64,000 bases of DNA from Allocatelliglobosispora scoriae. Its GTDB lineage: Bacteria > Actinomycetota > Actinomycetes > Mycobacteriales > Micromonosporaceae. The translations under genes and the position numbers were made by a program. The DNA is taken from positions 1,440,503 to 1,504,502 of the forward strand of contig NZ_JACHMN010000002.1 in the NCBI RefSeq assembly GCF_014204945.1. The letters run 5' to 3'. The notes under the pieces were generated by a model. The model searched no databases and was not told the origin of the DNA. It was given only the letters and a program-made list of their open reading frames with translations. Position 1 is the first letter of the stretch. Each line of letters begins with the position of its first letter. This document shows positions 24,876 through 33,401 of this stretch, piece after piece.

Positions 24876-25967
24876 CTAGCTGGAGCGGGACACCGCCAGG
24901 TTGGCCAGCGAGCTCAACGCCGCCGCCACCTCGGCCGGGACCGGGAGCCCGGCGATCGCCGCCAGAGCCTGTTCGTGGCCGAGGCTGATCCGCGATTCCG
25001 TCGCCGCCAGCGCACCGCAGTCCACCATGATCGACTTGATCATGTCCGCGCCGTCCTCGTCGAGCTCCGGATCGCCGACGAGCTCCACCAACGCCCGCCG
25101 CCACACCGGCGTCGCCTGGGCGAAGGCGAGCGCCAGCAGCACCGTCGCCTTGCCGACCCGCAGATCGTCCAGAGTGGACTTGCCGGTCACGGCGGGGTCG
25201 CCGAAGACGCCGAGTACGTCGTCGCGGAGCTGGAAGGCTTCGCCGAGCGGGTCGCCGACGGTGGCGTACGCGTCGAGAAGAGCCGGTGACCCCCCGGCCA
25301 GGATCGCGCCGAGCTGCAGCGGCCGGACGATCGAGTAGCGGGCGGTCTTCAGCCGGGCCACCTCCAGCGCCCGCTGCACCGATCCGAACCCGCCGACCGC
25401 CTGGGCGAGCGTGTCGAGGTGCTCCCCCGCGATCGCCTCGGCCCGCGTGACGGCGAAGAGTTCCTGGGCCTGGCGCAGCAGGTGGGGCGGGGCGCCGCAG
25501 CGGCCGAAGAGCTGGTCGGCCCAGACCGCGCAGAGGTCGCCGCAGAGCAGGGCTGCGCCTCGGCCGTAGTCGACGGGGTCGCCGCGCCAGCCATGGGCGG
25601 TGTGCGCGGCGGCGAACACCTCGTGCAGGGACGGCTCACCACGCCGCAGACTGCTGCCGTCGATGATGTCGTCGTGGATGAGGGCGAAGCAGTGGAAGAG
25701 CTCCAGGGCCGCACCCGCGATGATCGCCACCCGTTCGGCCTGCGGGGCGGCCGTGTCCGGGTCGACCGCACCACGCCAGCCCCAGTAGCAGAAGGCCGGC
25801 CGCAGGCGCTTTCCGCCGCTGAGGACGAAGCTGCGCACCGCGGTGAACGTGGACCGGCGGTCGGGCCCGGACCAGGTCGCGGCCTGCTGCGACAGGAAGC
25901 CCGCGAGTGCCGCGTCGACCCGCCCCGGCAACGCTGTGGCCGAGACCCGCCCCGGCGGCGCTGTCAT
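24876..25967 (-). CDS. Polyprenyl (isoprenyl) diphosphate synthase
   Basis: 363 residues from ATG at 25967, chosen for a strong AGGAGG site 5 bases upstream; GTG at 26078, overlapping the previous stop, would add 37 low-complexity residues. Trans-prenyltransferase motifs: GGKRLRP, the first Asp-rich motif DDIID (substrate Mg site) and the second motif QLRDDVLGVFGD. The enzyme condenses isopentenyl diphosphate with allylic diphosphates; chain length is not predictable. As the last gene of the ebo-type operon it probably supplies the prenyl donor for the UbiA-family transferase encoded upstream (inference). Confidence 0.88.
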   Translation of the reverse strand: MTAPPGRVSATALPGRVDAALAGFLSQQAATWSGPDRRSTFTAVRSFVLSGGKRLRPAFCYWGWRGAVDPDTAAPQAERVAIIAGAALELFHCFALIHDDIIDGSSLRRGEPSLHEVFAAAHTAHGWRGDPVDYGRGAALLCGDLCAVWADQLFGRCGAPPHLLRQAQELFAVTRAEAIAGEHLDTLAQAVGGFGSVQRALEVARLKTARYSIVRPLQLGAILAGGSPALLDAYATVGDPLGEAFQLRDDVLGVFGDPAVTGKSTLDDLRVGKATVLLALAFAQATPVWRRALVELVGDPELDEDGADMIKSIMVDCGALAATESRISLGHEQALAAIAGLPVPAEVAAALSSLANLAVSRSS

Positions 25968-26074
25968 GAAGACCTCCTCTACCGCGGCGGACCGCACACC
26001 GACCCCGGGCGGCGCGTCGGCGACGGAGCGACGACCGGCGGGACCGCCCTCGGTGGCGAGGAGCGGCGGGGCGG

Positions 26075-27442
26075 TCACGACTCCAGCCCCGCCAGGCGCA
26101 GCAGCAGGGCTTTCACATCGGTGGCGGCGAGCCGGTCGGTGTCGAGCGCGGCCGACGAGAGCAGCACCGGCGAGTCGCGCTCCCCGTCCGGCAGCCGCCC
26201 GTGCGAGCCTCGCACAGCGTCGGCACCGGCATCGAGGCCGATCACGTTCATCCGGTAGCGCATACCGAGCTTCTTCTTCAGCAACGCCTTGCCCGCCCGG
26301 GCCTTCGCGGCACCCGGTCCGGCCGGGTCGAAGAGCAGCTCAGCGGGGTCGTAGCCGGGTTTGCGGTGGATCTCCACATGGGTCGCGAAGTCCGGCGCGT
26401 GCGCATCGTCGAGCCAGTAGTAGTACGTGAACCAGGCGTCCGGGTCCGCGACGACCACCAGCTCACCGGCGCGTTCGTGGCCGAGGCCGTACTCGGCCTT
26501 GCCGACGGTGTCGAGAACCTCCGCGACCCCGGGCAGGTCGGCGAGGAGCTTCGCGACCGCGGCGATGTCGGCGGGGTCGCGTACGTAGACGTGGGCCACC
26601 TGGTGGTCGGCGACGGCGAAGGCACGCGATGTCCAGGGGTCGAGGTACTCCATGCCGTCCTGGGTGTGCACGTTGAGCAGGCCGGCCGAGCGCAGCAGCC
26701 GGTTGACGTGCACGGGCTTGCTGACCTCGGTGATGGCGTATTCGGACAGTGCCACGATCGACGCGCCCCGGGCGGCACCGGCGTCGAGCAGCGGGCCGAG
26801 GACCGCGTCGAGCTCCACCGCCGCCGCGATCGCCTGCGGCGACGACGGGCCGAAGCGCTGCAGGTCATAGTCGAGGTGCGGGACGTAGACGAGGGTCAGG
26901 TCGGGGTTGCGGGTCGCCATGACGTGCTCGGCGGCCTTGCAGATCCACGCCGACGAGACGATCCCGGCACCGGGGCCCCAGTAGCTGAAGAGCGGGAACT
27001 CGGGCAGCTCGTCGTGCAGCTCCGGTGGGAAGGTGTAGCAGTCGGGGTCCTTGCGCCCGTCCGCGCGGTAGATCGGCCGGGGCGTGATCGTCCAGTCGAC
27101 GTCGGCGCCCATCGCGTACCACCAGCAGATGTTCGCCACCGTGTAGCCGGGGTGCGCGGCGCGGGCCGCCTGCCAGACCTTCTCGCCGCCCATCAGCGCG
27201 TGGTGCTGGCGCCAGAGCATGACCTCGCCGAGATCGCGGAAATACCACCCGTTGCCGACGATGCCGTGCTCGGTGGGGAGGGCCCCGGTGAGCAGGGTCG
27301 CCTGGACGCTGCAGGTGACGGCGGGGAGCACCGGGTCGAGCCGGGCGTCGTGGCCGCAGGCGGCGCGCAGCCGGGGCATGTGGGTGAGCAGGTCGGCGGT
27401 GAGGCCGACGACATCGAGGACGAGCAGCGGGGTGGGCATCAC
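26075..27442 (-). CDS. eboF: EboF-like alkaline phosphatase-superfamily protein
   Basis: 455 residues from GTG at 27442 (an ATG follows directly). It is a nucleotide pyrophosphatase/phosphodiesterase-like member of the alkaline phosphatase superfamily: LLVLDVVGL at the start replaces the usual metal-binding Asp region, VTCSVQATLLTG holds the nucleophile Thr/Ser position, and IVALSEYAITEV plus ADHQVAHVYV hold later metal-ligand segments. No signal peptide. In ebo clusters this gene is called EboF, and the cluster is linked to handling and export of secondary metabolites. It overlaps EboE upstream by 4 bases and the next gene's upstream start by 4. Confidence 0.82.
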   Translation of the reverse strand: MMPTPLLVLDVVGLTADLLTHMPRLRAACGHDARLDPVLPAVTCSVQATLLTGALPTEHGIVGNGWYFRDLGEVMLWRQHHALMGGEKVWQAARAAHPGYTVANICWWYAMGADVDWTITPRPIYRADGRKDPDCYTFPPELHDELPEFPLFSYWGPGAGIVSSAWICKAAEHVMATRNPDLTLVYVPHLDYDLQRFGPSSPQAIAAAVELDAVLGPLLDAGAARGASIVALSEYAITEVSKPVHVNRLLRSAGLLNVHTQDGMEYLDPWTSRAFAVADHQVAHVYVRDPADIAAVAKLLADLPGVAEVLDTVGKAEYGLGHERAGELVVVADPDAWFTYYYWLDDAHAPDFATHVEIHRKPGYDPAELLFDPAGPGAAKARAGKALLKKKLGMRYRMNVIGLDAGADAVRGSHGRLPDGERDSPVLLSSAALDTDRLAATDVKALLLRLAGLES

Positions 27443-28557
27443 GAGACTCCAAGGGCGTGCAGTTCGTCGCGGGCGAAGGCGAGTTCGGCGGCGATTCCCC
27501 TGGCCAGGCCCGCGTCGTCGACCGGGCGGGCGGCGTCGGGCAGCACACCCCAGGTGTAGGTCTCGACCTCCAGGTGATCACACGCCGGCGACTCCATCAA
27601 CACGGCGAGGGCCTGGCGGAGCACGGGGACGCTGGTGGTCAGCGGCGGCAGGGGCGCGGCGTGCAGGGGTGCGTGGAAGTGGATCCGCCACGGGCCGGGT
27701 GCGCCGCTGGCGAGGGCTTCGGGCAGGTCGTCGAAGGCGGCTCCGGCGGCGGAGCGCGTCTGGTGCAGGAAGCGCGGTTCGGCGTACTCGGCGAGGGTGT
27801 CGAGGTTCGCGGCCGGGTCGGCGATCTCCAGCGCGGCCGAGACCTGGACCTTGACGATGGGGATGCCCGCCGCGTCGAGGCGCGCCACGGCCTGCGCCGG
27901 GTCCTCCCACGCGCAGGCGAGGTGGGCGAGGTCGAGACAGACGCCGAGGTAGTCGGTGTCCACGTCGGAGAGTGCGGTGACGGCCTGGGTGGTGGTCTCG
28001 ACGACGCAGCCGGGCTCGGGTTCGAAGGCGACCCGGATCCGGCCGCCGTAACCGGCGAGGCCGCCGGAGAGCTCGCTGAGCAGCTTGCGGGCGGAGTCGG
28101 CGTTGTCGCTGGTCCAGGGCTCGCGCCAGGCGAGCGGCAGGGTCGAGATCGACCCGCGCTCGGCGCCGTCGGGGAGCAGGTCGGCGAGGATCGCGGCGAG
28201 TTCGAGGGTGTAGCGCAGCCGCCGCCGGTCCGTCCAGTCCGGGTAGTAGACATCGTGCTTCACCACCGGTGCCTGAAAAGCCTGGTAGGGGAAGCCGTTG
28301 AGGGTCACCGCCTCCAGCCCGCGCGCGGCGAGCTCGCGCCGCAGGCCGAGCCGCAGGCCACGGTCGGCGGCGAGCGCCGACGCGACCGGCTCGGCGAGCC
28401 ACAACCCCAGACCGAGCAGGTCGACACCCAACTCCTCGCGTACGGGCACCGCGAAGCGATCCAGCTGCCCGACTACCCCGGCCAGGTCCTCGGCGGCGTG
28501 CACGTTGGTGCAGTAGGCGAGGTGCACCGTGGAGCCGCCCGGATGCGTCAGGCGCAT
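27439..28557 (-). CDS. eboE: EboE-like metabolite traffic protein (TIM barrel)
   Basis: 372 residues from ATG at 28557, which shares a base with the previous stop; GTG one codon earlier is equally possible. Sequence hallmarks of EboE: LAYCTNVHAAEDL near the N-terminus, TLNGFPYQAFQAPVVKHDVYYPDW, FEPEPGCVVETT, VCLDLAHLACAWEDP and HFHAPLHAAPLPPL. The fold is a xylose-isomerase-like TIM barrel, and several of these His, Asp and Glu residues could bind a divalent metal. EboE is required for ebo-dependent metabolite phenotypes in other bacteria, but its reaction is unknown. It sits between the TatD-like hydrolase and EboF. Confidence 0.87.
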   Translation of the reverse strand: MRLTHPGGSTVHLAYCTNVHAAEDLAGVVGQLDRFAVPVREELGVDLLGLGLWLAEPVASALAADRGLRLGLRRELAARGLEAVTLNGFPYQAFQAPVVKHDVYYPDWTDRRRLRYTLELAAILADLLPDGAERGSISTLPLAWREPWTSDNADSARKLLSELSGGLAGYGGRIRVAFEPEPGCVVETTTQAVTALSDVDTDYLGVCLDLAHLACAWEDPAQAVARLDAAGIPIVKVQVSAALEIADPAANLDTLAEYAEPRFLHQTRSAAGAAFDDLPEALASGAPGPWRIHFHAPLHAAPLPPLTTSVPVLRQALAVLMESPACDHLEVETYTWGVLPDAARPVDDAGLARGIAAELAFARDELHALGVS

Positions 28558-29405
28558 CACGACCCCCCGCGGAGGATGGAGTTGCCCGCGAAGGTGGCTT
28601 CCACGTCGGATGAGCCGAGGTCCAGGCGGCCCGACTGCCCGTAGAACTCCACGGGATTGCGCCACAGCACCCGGTCCACGTCGTCGTCGGAGAAGCCCGC
28701 CGCGAGCATCGCCTCACCGGTGCGGGCGGTGAGCAGCGGATCCGACTTCCCCCAGTCGGCGGCCGAGTTGACGAGCATCCGCTCCAGCCCGAATTCCCGC
28801 AGGATCGAGACCATCCGGTCCGGCGTCATCTTCGTGTCGGGGTAGATCGAGAAGCCCATCCAGCAGCCGCTGCCGATCACCTCCGGCACCGTGACCTCGT
28901 TGAGGTGGTCCAGCGTGACGAAGCCGGGATCGATGCCCGACTCCTTCACGACACCCAGGCTGCGCCGGGCGCCGAGCAGCTTGTCGCGGTGCGGCGTGTG
29001 CACCAGCGCGGGCAGTTCGTGCTCGACCGCGAGCGCGAGCTGGGCGGCGAACGCCTCGTCCTCGGCCGGCGTCATCGAGTCGTAGCCGATCTCCCCCACC
29101 GCCACGACCCGGTCCTTCGCGAGGTATCGCGGCAGCTCGGCGAGGACCTCCACGCAGCGCGGGTCGTTCGCCTCCTTGGGGTTGAGCGCGATCGTGCAGT
29201 GGTGCGCGATGCCGTACTGCGAGGCCCGGAACGGCTCCCACCCGATCAGCGCGTCGAAGTAGTCGGTGAACGATCCCACGGTCGTGCGCGGCTGCCCCAG
29301 CCAGAAGGCCGGTTCGACCAGGGCGGTGACCCCGGCGGCGGCCATCCGCTCGTAGTCGTCGGTGGTCCGCGAGGTCATGTGGATGTGCGGGTCGAAGATT
29401 CGCAT
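28557..29405 (-). CDS. eboB: TatD-family metal-dependent hydrolase (EboB-like)
   Basis: 282 residues; ATG at 29405 shares its last base region with the upstream stop. TatD/amidohydrolase features: FDPHIHMTSR (HxH metal motif, near residue 6-8), VAVGEIGYDSMTP (metal-ligand Glu), LVHTPHRDKL (His) and LDHLNEVTV. TatD-type proteins are metal-dependent hydrolases; the ebo member is thought to act on a cluster metabolite rather than DNA. It is embedded in the overlapping operon between the EboA fusion and EboE. Confidence 0.87.
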   Translation of the reverse strand: MRIFDPHIHMTSRTTDDYERMAAAGVTALVEPAFWLGQPRTTVGSFTDYFDALIGWEPFRASQYGIAHHCTIALNPKEANDPRCVEVLAELPRYLAKDRVVAVGEIGYDSMTPAEDEAFAAQLALAVEHELPALVHTPHRDKLLGARRSLGVVKESGIDPGFVTLDHLNEVTVPEVIGSGCWMGFSIYPDTKMTPDRMVSILREFGLERMLVNSAADWGKSDPLLTARTGEAMLAAGFSDDDVDRVLWRNPVEFYGQSGRLDLGSSDVEATFAGNSILRGGS

Positions 29406-30730
29406 CAGGTGAGCCTCTCCAGCAGATCGCAGGCGTCTTGGGGGAAGGCCCGCCCCGCTGCCTCGCGCTCGGTCCGCAGGGCCGCGAGCATCCGCGCCAG
29501 CTCCGCGTCCGCCCGCGCGTCGAGGCCGTGCACCCCGGCGAGGGACAAGCCCATGAAAACCGATTTGAGTACGCCATGGCGCCACTCGTCGTCACCCAGG
29601 TGCTCCGCGTAGGGCCCCAGGGCCGCCGCCACCAGCCGCGAATCATTGCTGCGCAGGGCGTCGCGCAGCAGGTCGGCGTGCTCGCCCGCGGGGTCCACGA
29701 CAGGCAGCGCGAGCAGAACGGCACGCTTCTCGTCGTTGTCGCCGTCGCGGTAGAGCTTCGCGACATGGGCCGCCGGTTCGGGGAGGGACCGCAGCAGGCG
29801 CACCCGACCGGCGTCGGCGGCGTCGCGGCCCAGCTTCCGGCGTACCGACGGGAAGATCTTGCTGATCTGCTCGGGCTCGGCGGCGAGCGACTCCTCCGCG
29901 TCGCCGAGCCACTGCGCAGCCTGGAGGAACGACAGTGAGCGCGCCGCGACGGCGGGCGCGGCGTGCGAGTGGCGGGGCAGCTCGACCGCGACGAGCCCGG
30001 TGTAGCCGACCTCGCGCAGCGCGGCGAGCACCGGCGGGAAGTCGATCTCCCCCGCGCCGAACTCCAGGTGCTCGTGCACCCCCCGGCACATGTCGTCGAT
30101 CTGTACGTTGACCAGGTGCGGACCGGCGATGCGGACGCACTCCGCGACGCCGTGCGGCTCGATCGCCCGGCAGTGTCCGATGTCGAGGGTGAGCTGGAAC
30201 GGTTCGGGTTCGCCGAGCCGGCCGCGCAGGTCGAACCACTGCTCGATCGTCTCGACGAGCATGCCGGGCTCCGGTTCGAAACCGAGCAGGACGCCCTTGC
30301 TCTCGGCGTGCTCGACCACCTGGGCGCACCCGCGCACGAGCCGGTCCCAGTGGTCGGCGCCGGTCGCACCGGGCACTCCGGCCCAGAACGAGACGGCCTC
30401 CGCGCCCAGGTCGGCGGCGATGTCGACGGCCCGCCGCAGGAACTCGACCCGGACCGCGGCCTCGTCGTCGAGCAGAGTCGGGGCGTGCTTGCGCCGGGGA
30501 TCGAGCAGGTAGCGCGCGCCGGTCTCGATGACGACGCCGAGCCCGCGCCGCTGCAGCTCCGCCGCGAGCGCTTCGACCCGTCGGGGCAGGTCGGGTGCGT
30601 AGGGATCGAGGTGGGCGTGGTCCAGCGTCAGCGCCACCCCGGTGTAGCCGAGGTCGGCGATGACGGCGAGCGCGTCGCCGAGCCGATGGTTGGCGAAGCC
30701 GTTCGTGCCGTAACCGAATCGCAGGCTCAT
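29405..30730 (-). CDS. eboA: Sugar-phosphate isomerase-like TIM barrel fused to EboA domain
   Basis: 441 residues from ATG at 30730 (ATGA overlap with the UbiA gene stop). Residues 1-285 are an AP-endonuclease/xylose-isomerase-like TIM barrel: LGFEPEPGMLVETI, LTLDIGHCRAIEP, NVQIDDMCRGVHEHLEFGAG and VAVELPRHSHAAP carry the expected metal ligands. Residues 330-441 form the helical EboA domain (LPVVDPAGEHADLLRDALRSNDSRLVAAALGPYAEHL ..., given here only by its shorter marks SRLVAAALGPYAEHL and WRHGVLKSVFMGL). Fusing the barrel to EboA suggests the two act on one substrate. Function in the ebo pathway is unknown. Confidence 0.82.
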   Translation of the reverse strand: MSLRFGYGTNGFANHRLGDALAVIADLGYTGVALTLDHAHLDPYAPDLPRRVEALAAELQRRGLGVVIETGARYLLDPRRKHAPTLLDDEAAVRVEFLRRAVDIAADLGAEAVSFWAGVPGATGADHWDRLVRGCAQVVEHAESKGVLLGFEPEPGMLVETIEQWFDLRGRLGEPEPFQLTLDIGHCRAIEPHGVAECVRIAGPHLVNVQIDDMCRGVHEHLEFGAGEIDFPPVLAALREVGYTGLVAVELPRHSHAAPAVAARSLSFLQAAQWLGDAEESLAAEPEQISKIFPSVRRKLGRDAADAGRVRLLRSLPEPAAHVAKLYRDGDNDEKRAVLLALPVVDPAGEHADLLRDALRSNDSRLVAAALGPYAEHLGDDEWRHGVLKSVFMGLSLAGVHGLDARADAELARMLAALRTEREAAGRAFPQDACDLLERLT

Positions 30731-31683
30731 GTCGGTGACACCGCCTTCACTAGTCGCCTGCCGAGCGGCGCCATGACGGCGACCGCCGCGCCCGCCACCG
30801 GGCTGCCGTGCTGGGCCGCGAGCGCACCCTGCAACGACGGGAGCGACATGATCCCGGCGCCCACGGCGGCCCGGACGTTGCCGGCCGCCGGGTCGCGCAG
30901 CACCGCGCGCTGTGCCCGGCCGAACTTCTGCGCGTAGAGCCCCGCGAGCACCAGCCCCACCAGCCCACTCGCCGCGTCCCGCACGGCACCGGACCACCCG
31001 CCGGTCACCGTGGTCGCCGTGGTCGCGCGTCCGCCGGGCCCGCCCTCGATCGCCGCAACTCTTGAAGAGTTGGTGTTGTTCGGCGGGCGCCGGGCGGCGG
31101 CCGTCGCGACGACGGCGGTCGCGGCGAGGGTGCCGAGCGGCAGGGCCCGGTCGGCGCCGGAGACCTCGCGGCGCGAGAGCGCGGTCACGGCGTAGGTGTG
31201 CGCGGCGACGACCGCCGCCGGCCGCAGGGCCCGGCGCATCGAGCCGGTGCTCGCGCCGAGCAGCACGTCGAGCCCCCGGCAGACGGCCATCCCGGCGGGC
31301 CCGGCCGGGCTGTTCTTCAGCTTCACGTCATAGGTCCAGATCGCGCCGACCAGCAGGCCCGCCGTCGCCAGGGTGCGGCGCCCACCGGCGGCACCGGCGA
31401 TCGCCAGGCCCGCGGCGGTGAGGCCGCCCGCCACCGCGAGCGCCTGCCCGGGCGAGATCCGGCCCGACGGGATGGGGCGTTCGGGTCGCTCCACGGCGTC
31501 GAGCTCCCGGTCGGACCAGTCGTTGGCGGCCATCCCCGCCCAGTAGAGGCAGACGGAGGCGGCGGCGATCCCGGCGGTCCGCCCGTCGAGGCAGTCCGCG
31601 GCGGCGGCACCGGCGACCGCGTCACCGGGTACGGAGAGCGCGGCGGGCGCCCGGACCAGCTCGATCAGGTCACGAAGGATCAT
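30727..31683 (-). CDS. eboC: UbiA-family prenyltransferase (SCO3242/EboC type) carrying a repeat insertion
   Basis: 318 residues; ATG at 31683 lies inside the end of the upstream gene. UbiA-family Asp-rich motif: NDWSDRELDAVERPERPIPS near residues 54-73, and a second, shorter one, YDVKLKNSPAG near 120. Several hydrophobic helices make it an integral membrane enzyme that transfers a prenyl chain to an acceptor. Residues about 202-212 (TNSSRVAAIEGG) are the translation of a family A palindromic element lying in frame in the gene, apparently in a loop between membrane helices. The isoprenyl donor may come from the polyprenyl synthase at the operon end; the acceptor is unknown. Confidence 0.85.
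   Translation of the reverse strand: MILRDLIELVRAPAALSVPGDAVAGAAAADCLDGRTAGIAAASVCLYWAGMAANDWSDRELDAVERPERPIPSGRISPGQALAVAGGLTAAGLAIAGAAGGRRTLATAGLLVGAIWTYDVKLKNSPAGPAGMAVCRGLDVLLGASTGSMRRALRPAAVVAAHTYAVTALSRREVSGADRALPLGTLAATAVVATAAARRPPNNTNSSRVAAIEGGPGGRATTATTVTGGWSGAVRDAASGLVGLVLAGLYAQKFGRAQRAVLRDPAAGNVRAAVGAGIMSLPSLQGALAAQHGSPVAGAAVAVMAPLGRRLVKAVSPT
31048..31077. repeat. Family A element inside the UbiA coding sequence
   Basis: GATCGCCGC, core AACTCTTGAAGAGTT (31057-31071) and GGTGTT lie within the gene without breaking its frame. Read on the minus strand the element encodes TNSSRVAAI. The sequence matches intergenic copies nearly base for base. Confidence 0.9.
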
Positions 31684-32824
31684 CGGTCCACCCCGTGACC
31701 CAGTCGACGAGGTCGTGCCACTGGTCGGCGAGCGAGTGCGAGACCTCGCCGATCGGGTCCTTGAAGAAGAAGGCGAGCTGCGGCATCGGTCCGGCCGTGC
31801 CCTGCTCGTGCGCGCCCGCGGTGAGCCGGGCCAGGTCCAGCACGAGCGGGGCGGCGAGCGCCGAGTCGCAGCCGTGCCAGGTGAACTCGAGCCGCATCCG
31901 GCTGCCGAGGAAGCCGGAGAAGGTGATCAGGTCCCAGGCGGTCTTCAGATCACCGATGTCGGGCACGTAGTCGATCCGCGTCTGCCCCTCCGGCTCGTAG
32001 CCGAGGGTCTCCTTGAGCACCCGCTGCTTGCTCGCGACCTTGGCGGCGTTCGCCTCGGGCTGGGCGAGGTTGGCGCCGTCGCCGCCGCCGAGCAGGTTGA
32101 GCCCGGACCAGGAGCGGACCCGGAGGTTGCGCATCGCGAACATCGGCGCCAGCACCGACTTGAGCAGCGTCTCGCCGGTCTTGCCGTCGCTGCCCGCGAA
32201 GGGCGTGCCCACGCGCCGGGCCAGCTCGGCGAGGGCGGGCAGCCGGGCACCGGTCGACGGCGTGAAGTCCACGAAGGAGCACCCGGCGGTGAAGGCGGCG
32301 TAGGCGTAGAGCGAGCTGGCGGGCAGCACGTCCGCGACGGGCAGCGCGGCGTCGAGCGCGGCGAGGCTCTCGTGCGCGGGGTGTGCGACGATCAGCGGCT
32401 CGGTCGAGGAGACGTTGACGACGACGACCCGCTCCAGGTCGTGCTGCTCGCGGAACGCCCGCAGGTCGGCCACGGTCTGCTGGATGGTCTCGGCCTGGTT
32501 GCGCCCGGCCGGTGCGGGGCGCAGGTGCCGCTCTATCTGGTCTAACTCGCCGGCGACGGCCTCCACGATCGGCGCGGGGAGCACGCCGGCGCCGACGAGG
32601 GAATGGGCCTTCTTGCACAGACGCAGCATCGAGATGTCGTGGCCGCCGAAGACGAGATCGGTCCAGCCCGGCAGAGCCGCGTCGCGCAGCGGAGGGAGAT
32701 CGGTGACACAGCCCAGCGGTTCGGCGAGCGAGGCGCGAATCGCGAGGGCACCCACCATTGTGGTCACGGCGACCGACCCACGGGCGCCCACCAGCCAAAT
32801 ACCCGTTCGCACTGGGCCTCCCAT
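31670..32824 (-). CDS. Inositol-3-phosphate synthase family protein
   Basis: 384 residues from ATG at 32824; GTG at 32812 has a better ribosome site (GGGAGG 4 bases upstream), so the true product may be 4 residues shorter. NAD-binding Rossmann start WLVGARGSVAVTT and family motifs VNVSSTEP, GSDGKTGETLLKSVLAPMF, WSGLNLLGGGDG and SGFLGSRMRLEFTWHGCDS mark the myo-inositol-1-phosphate synthase family, which cyclises glucose-6-phosphate. It heads the ebo-type operon, occupying the functional niche of EboD, a sugar-phosphate cyclase of the dehydroquinate synthase family, which is absent here. AT-rich sequence upstream (TTTAATAT) is a likely promoter. Confidence 0.85.
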   Translation of the reverse strand: MGGPVRTGIWLVGARGSVAVTTMVGALAIRASLAEPLGCVTDLPPLRDAALPGWTDLVFGGHDISMLRLCKKAHSLVGAGVLPAPIVEAVAGELDQIERHLRPAPAGRNQAETIQQTVADLRAFREQHDLERVVVVNVSSTEPLIVAHPAHESLAALDAALPVADVLPASSLYAYAAFTAGCSFVDFTPSTGARLPALAELARRVGTPFAGSDGKTGETLLKSVLAPMFAMRNLRVRSWSGLNLLGGGDGANLAQPEANAAKVASKQRVLKETLGYEPEGQTRIDYVPDIGDLKTAWDLITFSGFLGSRMRLEFTWHGCDSALAAPLVLDLARLTAGAHEQGTAGPMPQLAFFFKDPIGEVSHSLADQWHDLVDWVTGWTDDPS

Positions 32825-33128
32825 GTCATCGACGTGTCGGCCATATTAAATCCGGATCAGCAAAACTTTCTAGATATAACTTCAAAGTTTTTTCGATTTG
32901 GGCAAAACTTCTGTCGCCGCAAGCAGATTTCATCCGACATGCCGCTGGAAAATATCGCCAGACACCCTCAAAGCCGCCAAAAGCAATAAGCCGGGCCGCC
33001 CGACGAGAGGCGACCCGGCTCTAGTTGATCACTTAGTGTGAATGTTTGAGCGGCTTGGGTGGAGTTCAATAGACGCGATAAGACACGAAACGGCACGGTC
33101 CTTACCCGTACCGTTTCGGCCATCATCA
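32825..33128. other. AT-rich intergenic region with ebo-operon promoter
   Basis: About 300 bases, strikingly AT-rich between 32845 and 32960. On the minus strand a TTTAATAT box lies about 20 bases before the inositol-phosphate synthase start and is a probable -10 element. A terminator hairpin at 32989-33020 closes the neighbouring minus-strand gene. No coding frame is credible. Confidence 0.6.
32989..33020 (-). terminator. Intrinsic terminator of the small gene at 33129-33401
   Basis: 12-bp stem (AGCCGGGTCGCC on the minus strand) with one wobble pair and an 8-base loop, followed on the minus strand by TTATTGCTTTT. This is one of the few U-rich intrinsic terminators in the window. Confidence 0.75.
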
Positions 33129-33401
33129 CTATGCGTGAGAGTTTTGAAGTGCCACCGACGAGTGCCGGGAGTGTCCCGGATTTTCGCTTCCCGCAACCGG
33201 GACGATCTTGGCTCGCTGCCGCCCGTTGCGCACCATCGGGAGGTTGCAGTAAGCACGGAAGATGCGCATCGCCGCGTCGTAGTCGGCCGGCCCGATGATC
33301 TCGCACCGCACCTCGGGGAACTCGTGTTCGTTGCGAGGTGGATCATTGGGCCCGAGCGGACGCACCCTGGTCAAGGAAATCATGTATTTCTGCGCGGTCA
33401 C
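33129..33401 (-). CDS. Small protein of unknown function
   Basis: 90 residues from GTG at 33401, with GGAGG 5 bases upstream; ATG six codons in is an alternative. The product (MISLTRVRPLGPNDPPR... with EVRCEIIGPADYDAAMRIFRAYCNLPMV) is a compact alpha/beta sequence without a known domain, signal peptide or membrane segment, and has a basic, Ser/His-rich tail. A strong ribosome site, coding-like composition and a dedicated terminator support it as real. It diverges from the HTH/TPR regulator gene 319 bases away, which might control it. Confidence 0.6.
   Translation of the reverse strand: MTAQKYMISLTRVRPLGPNDPPRNEHEFPEVRCEIIGPADYDAAMRIFRAYCNLPMVRNGRQRAKIVPVAGSENPGHSRHSSVALQNSHA

Noticed and set aside
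32825-32985. AT-rich segment as a small gene or a horizontally acquired fragment
   Set aside because: No frame with start and ribosome site; composition fits a promoter region for the ebo operon.
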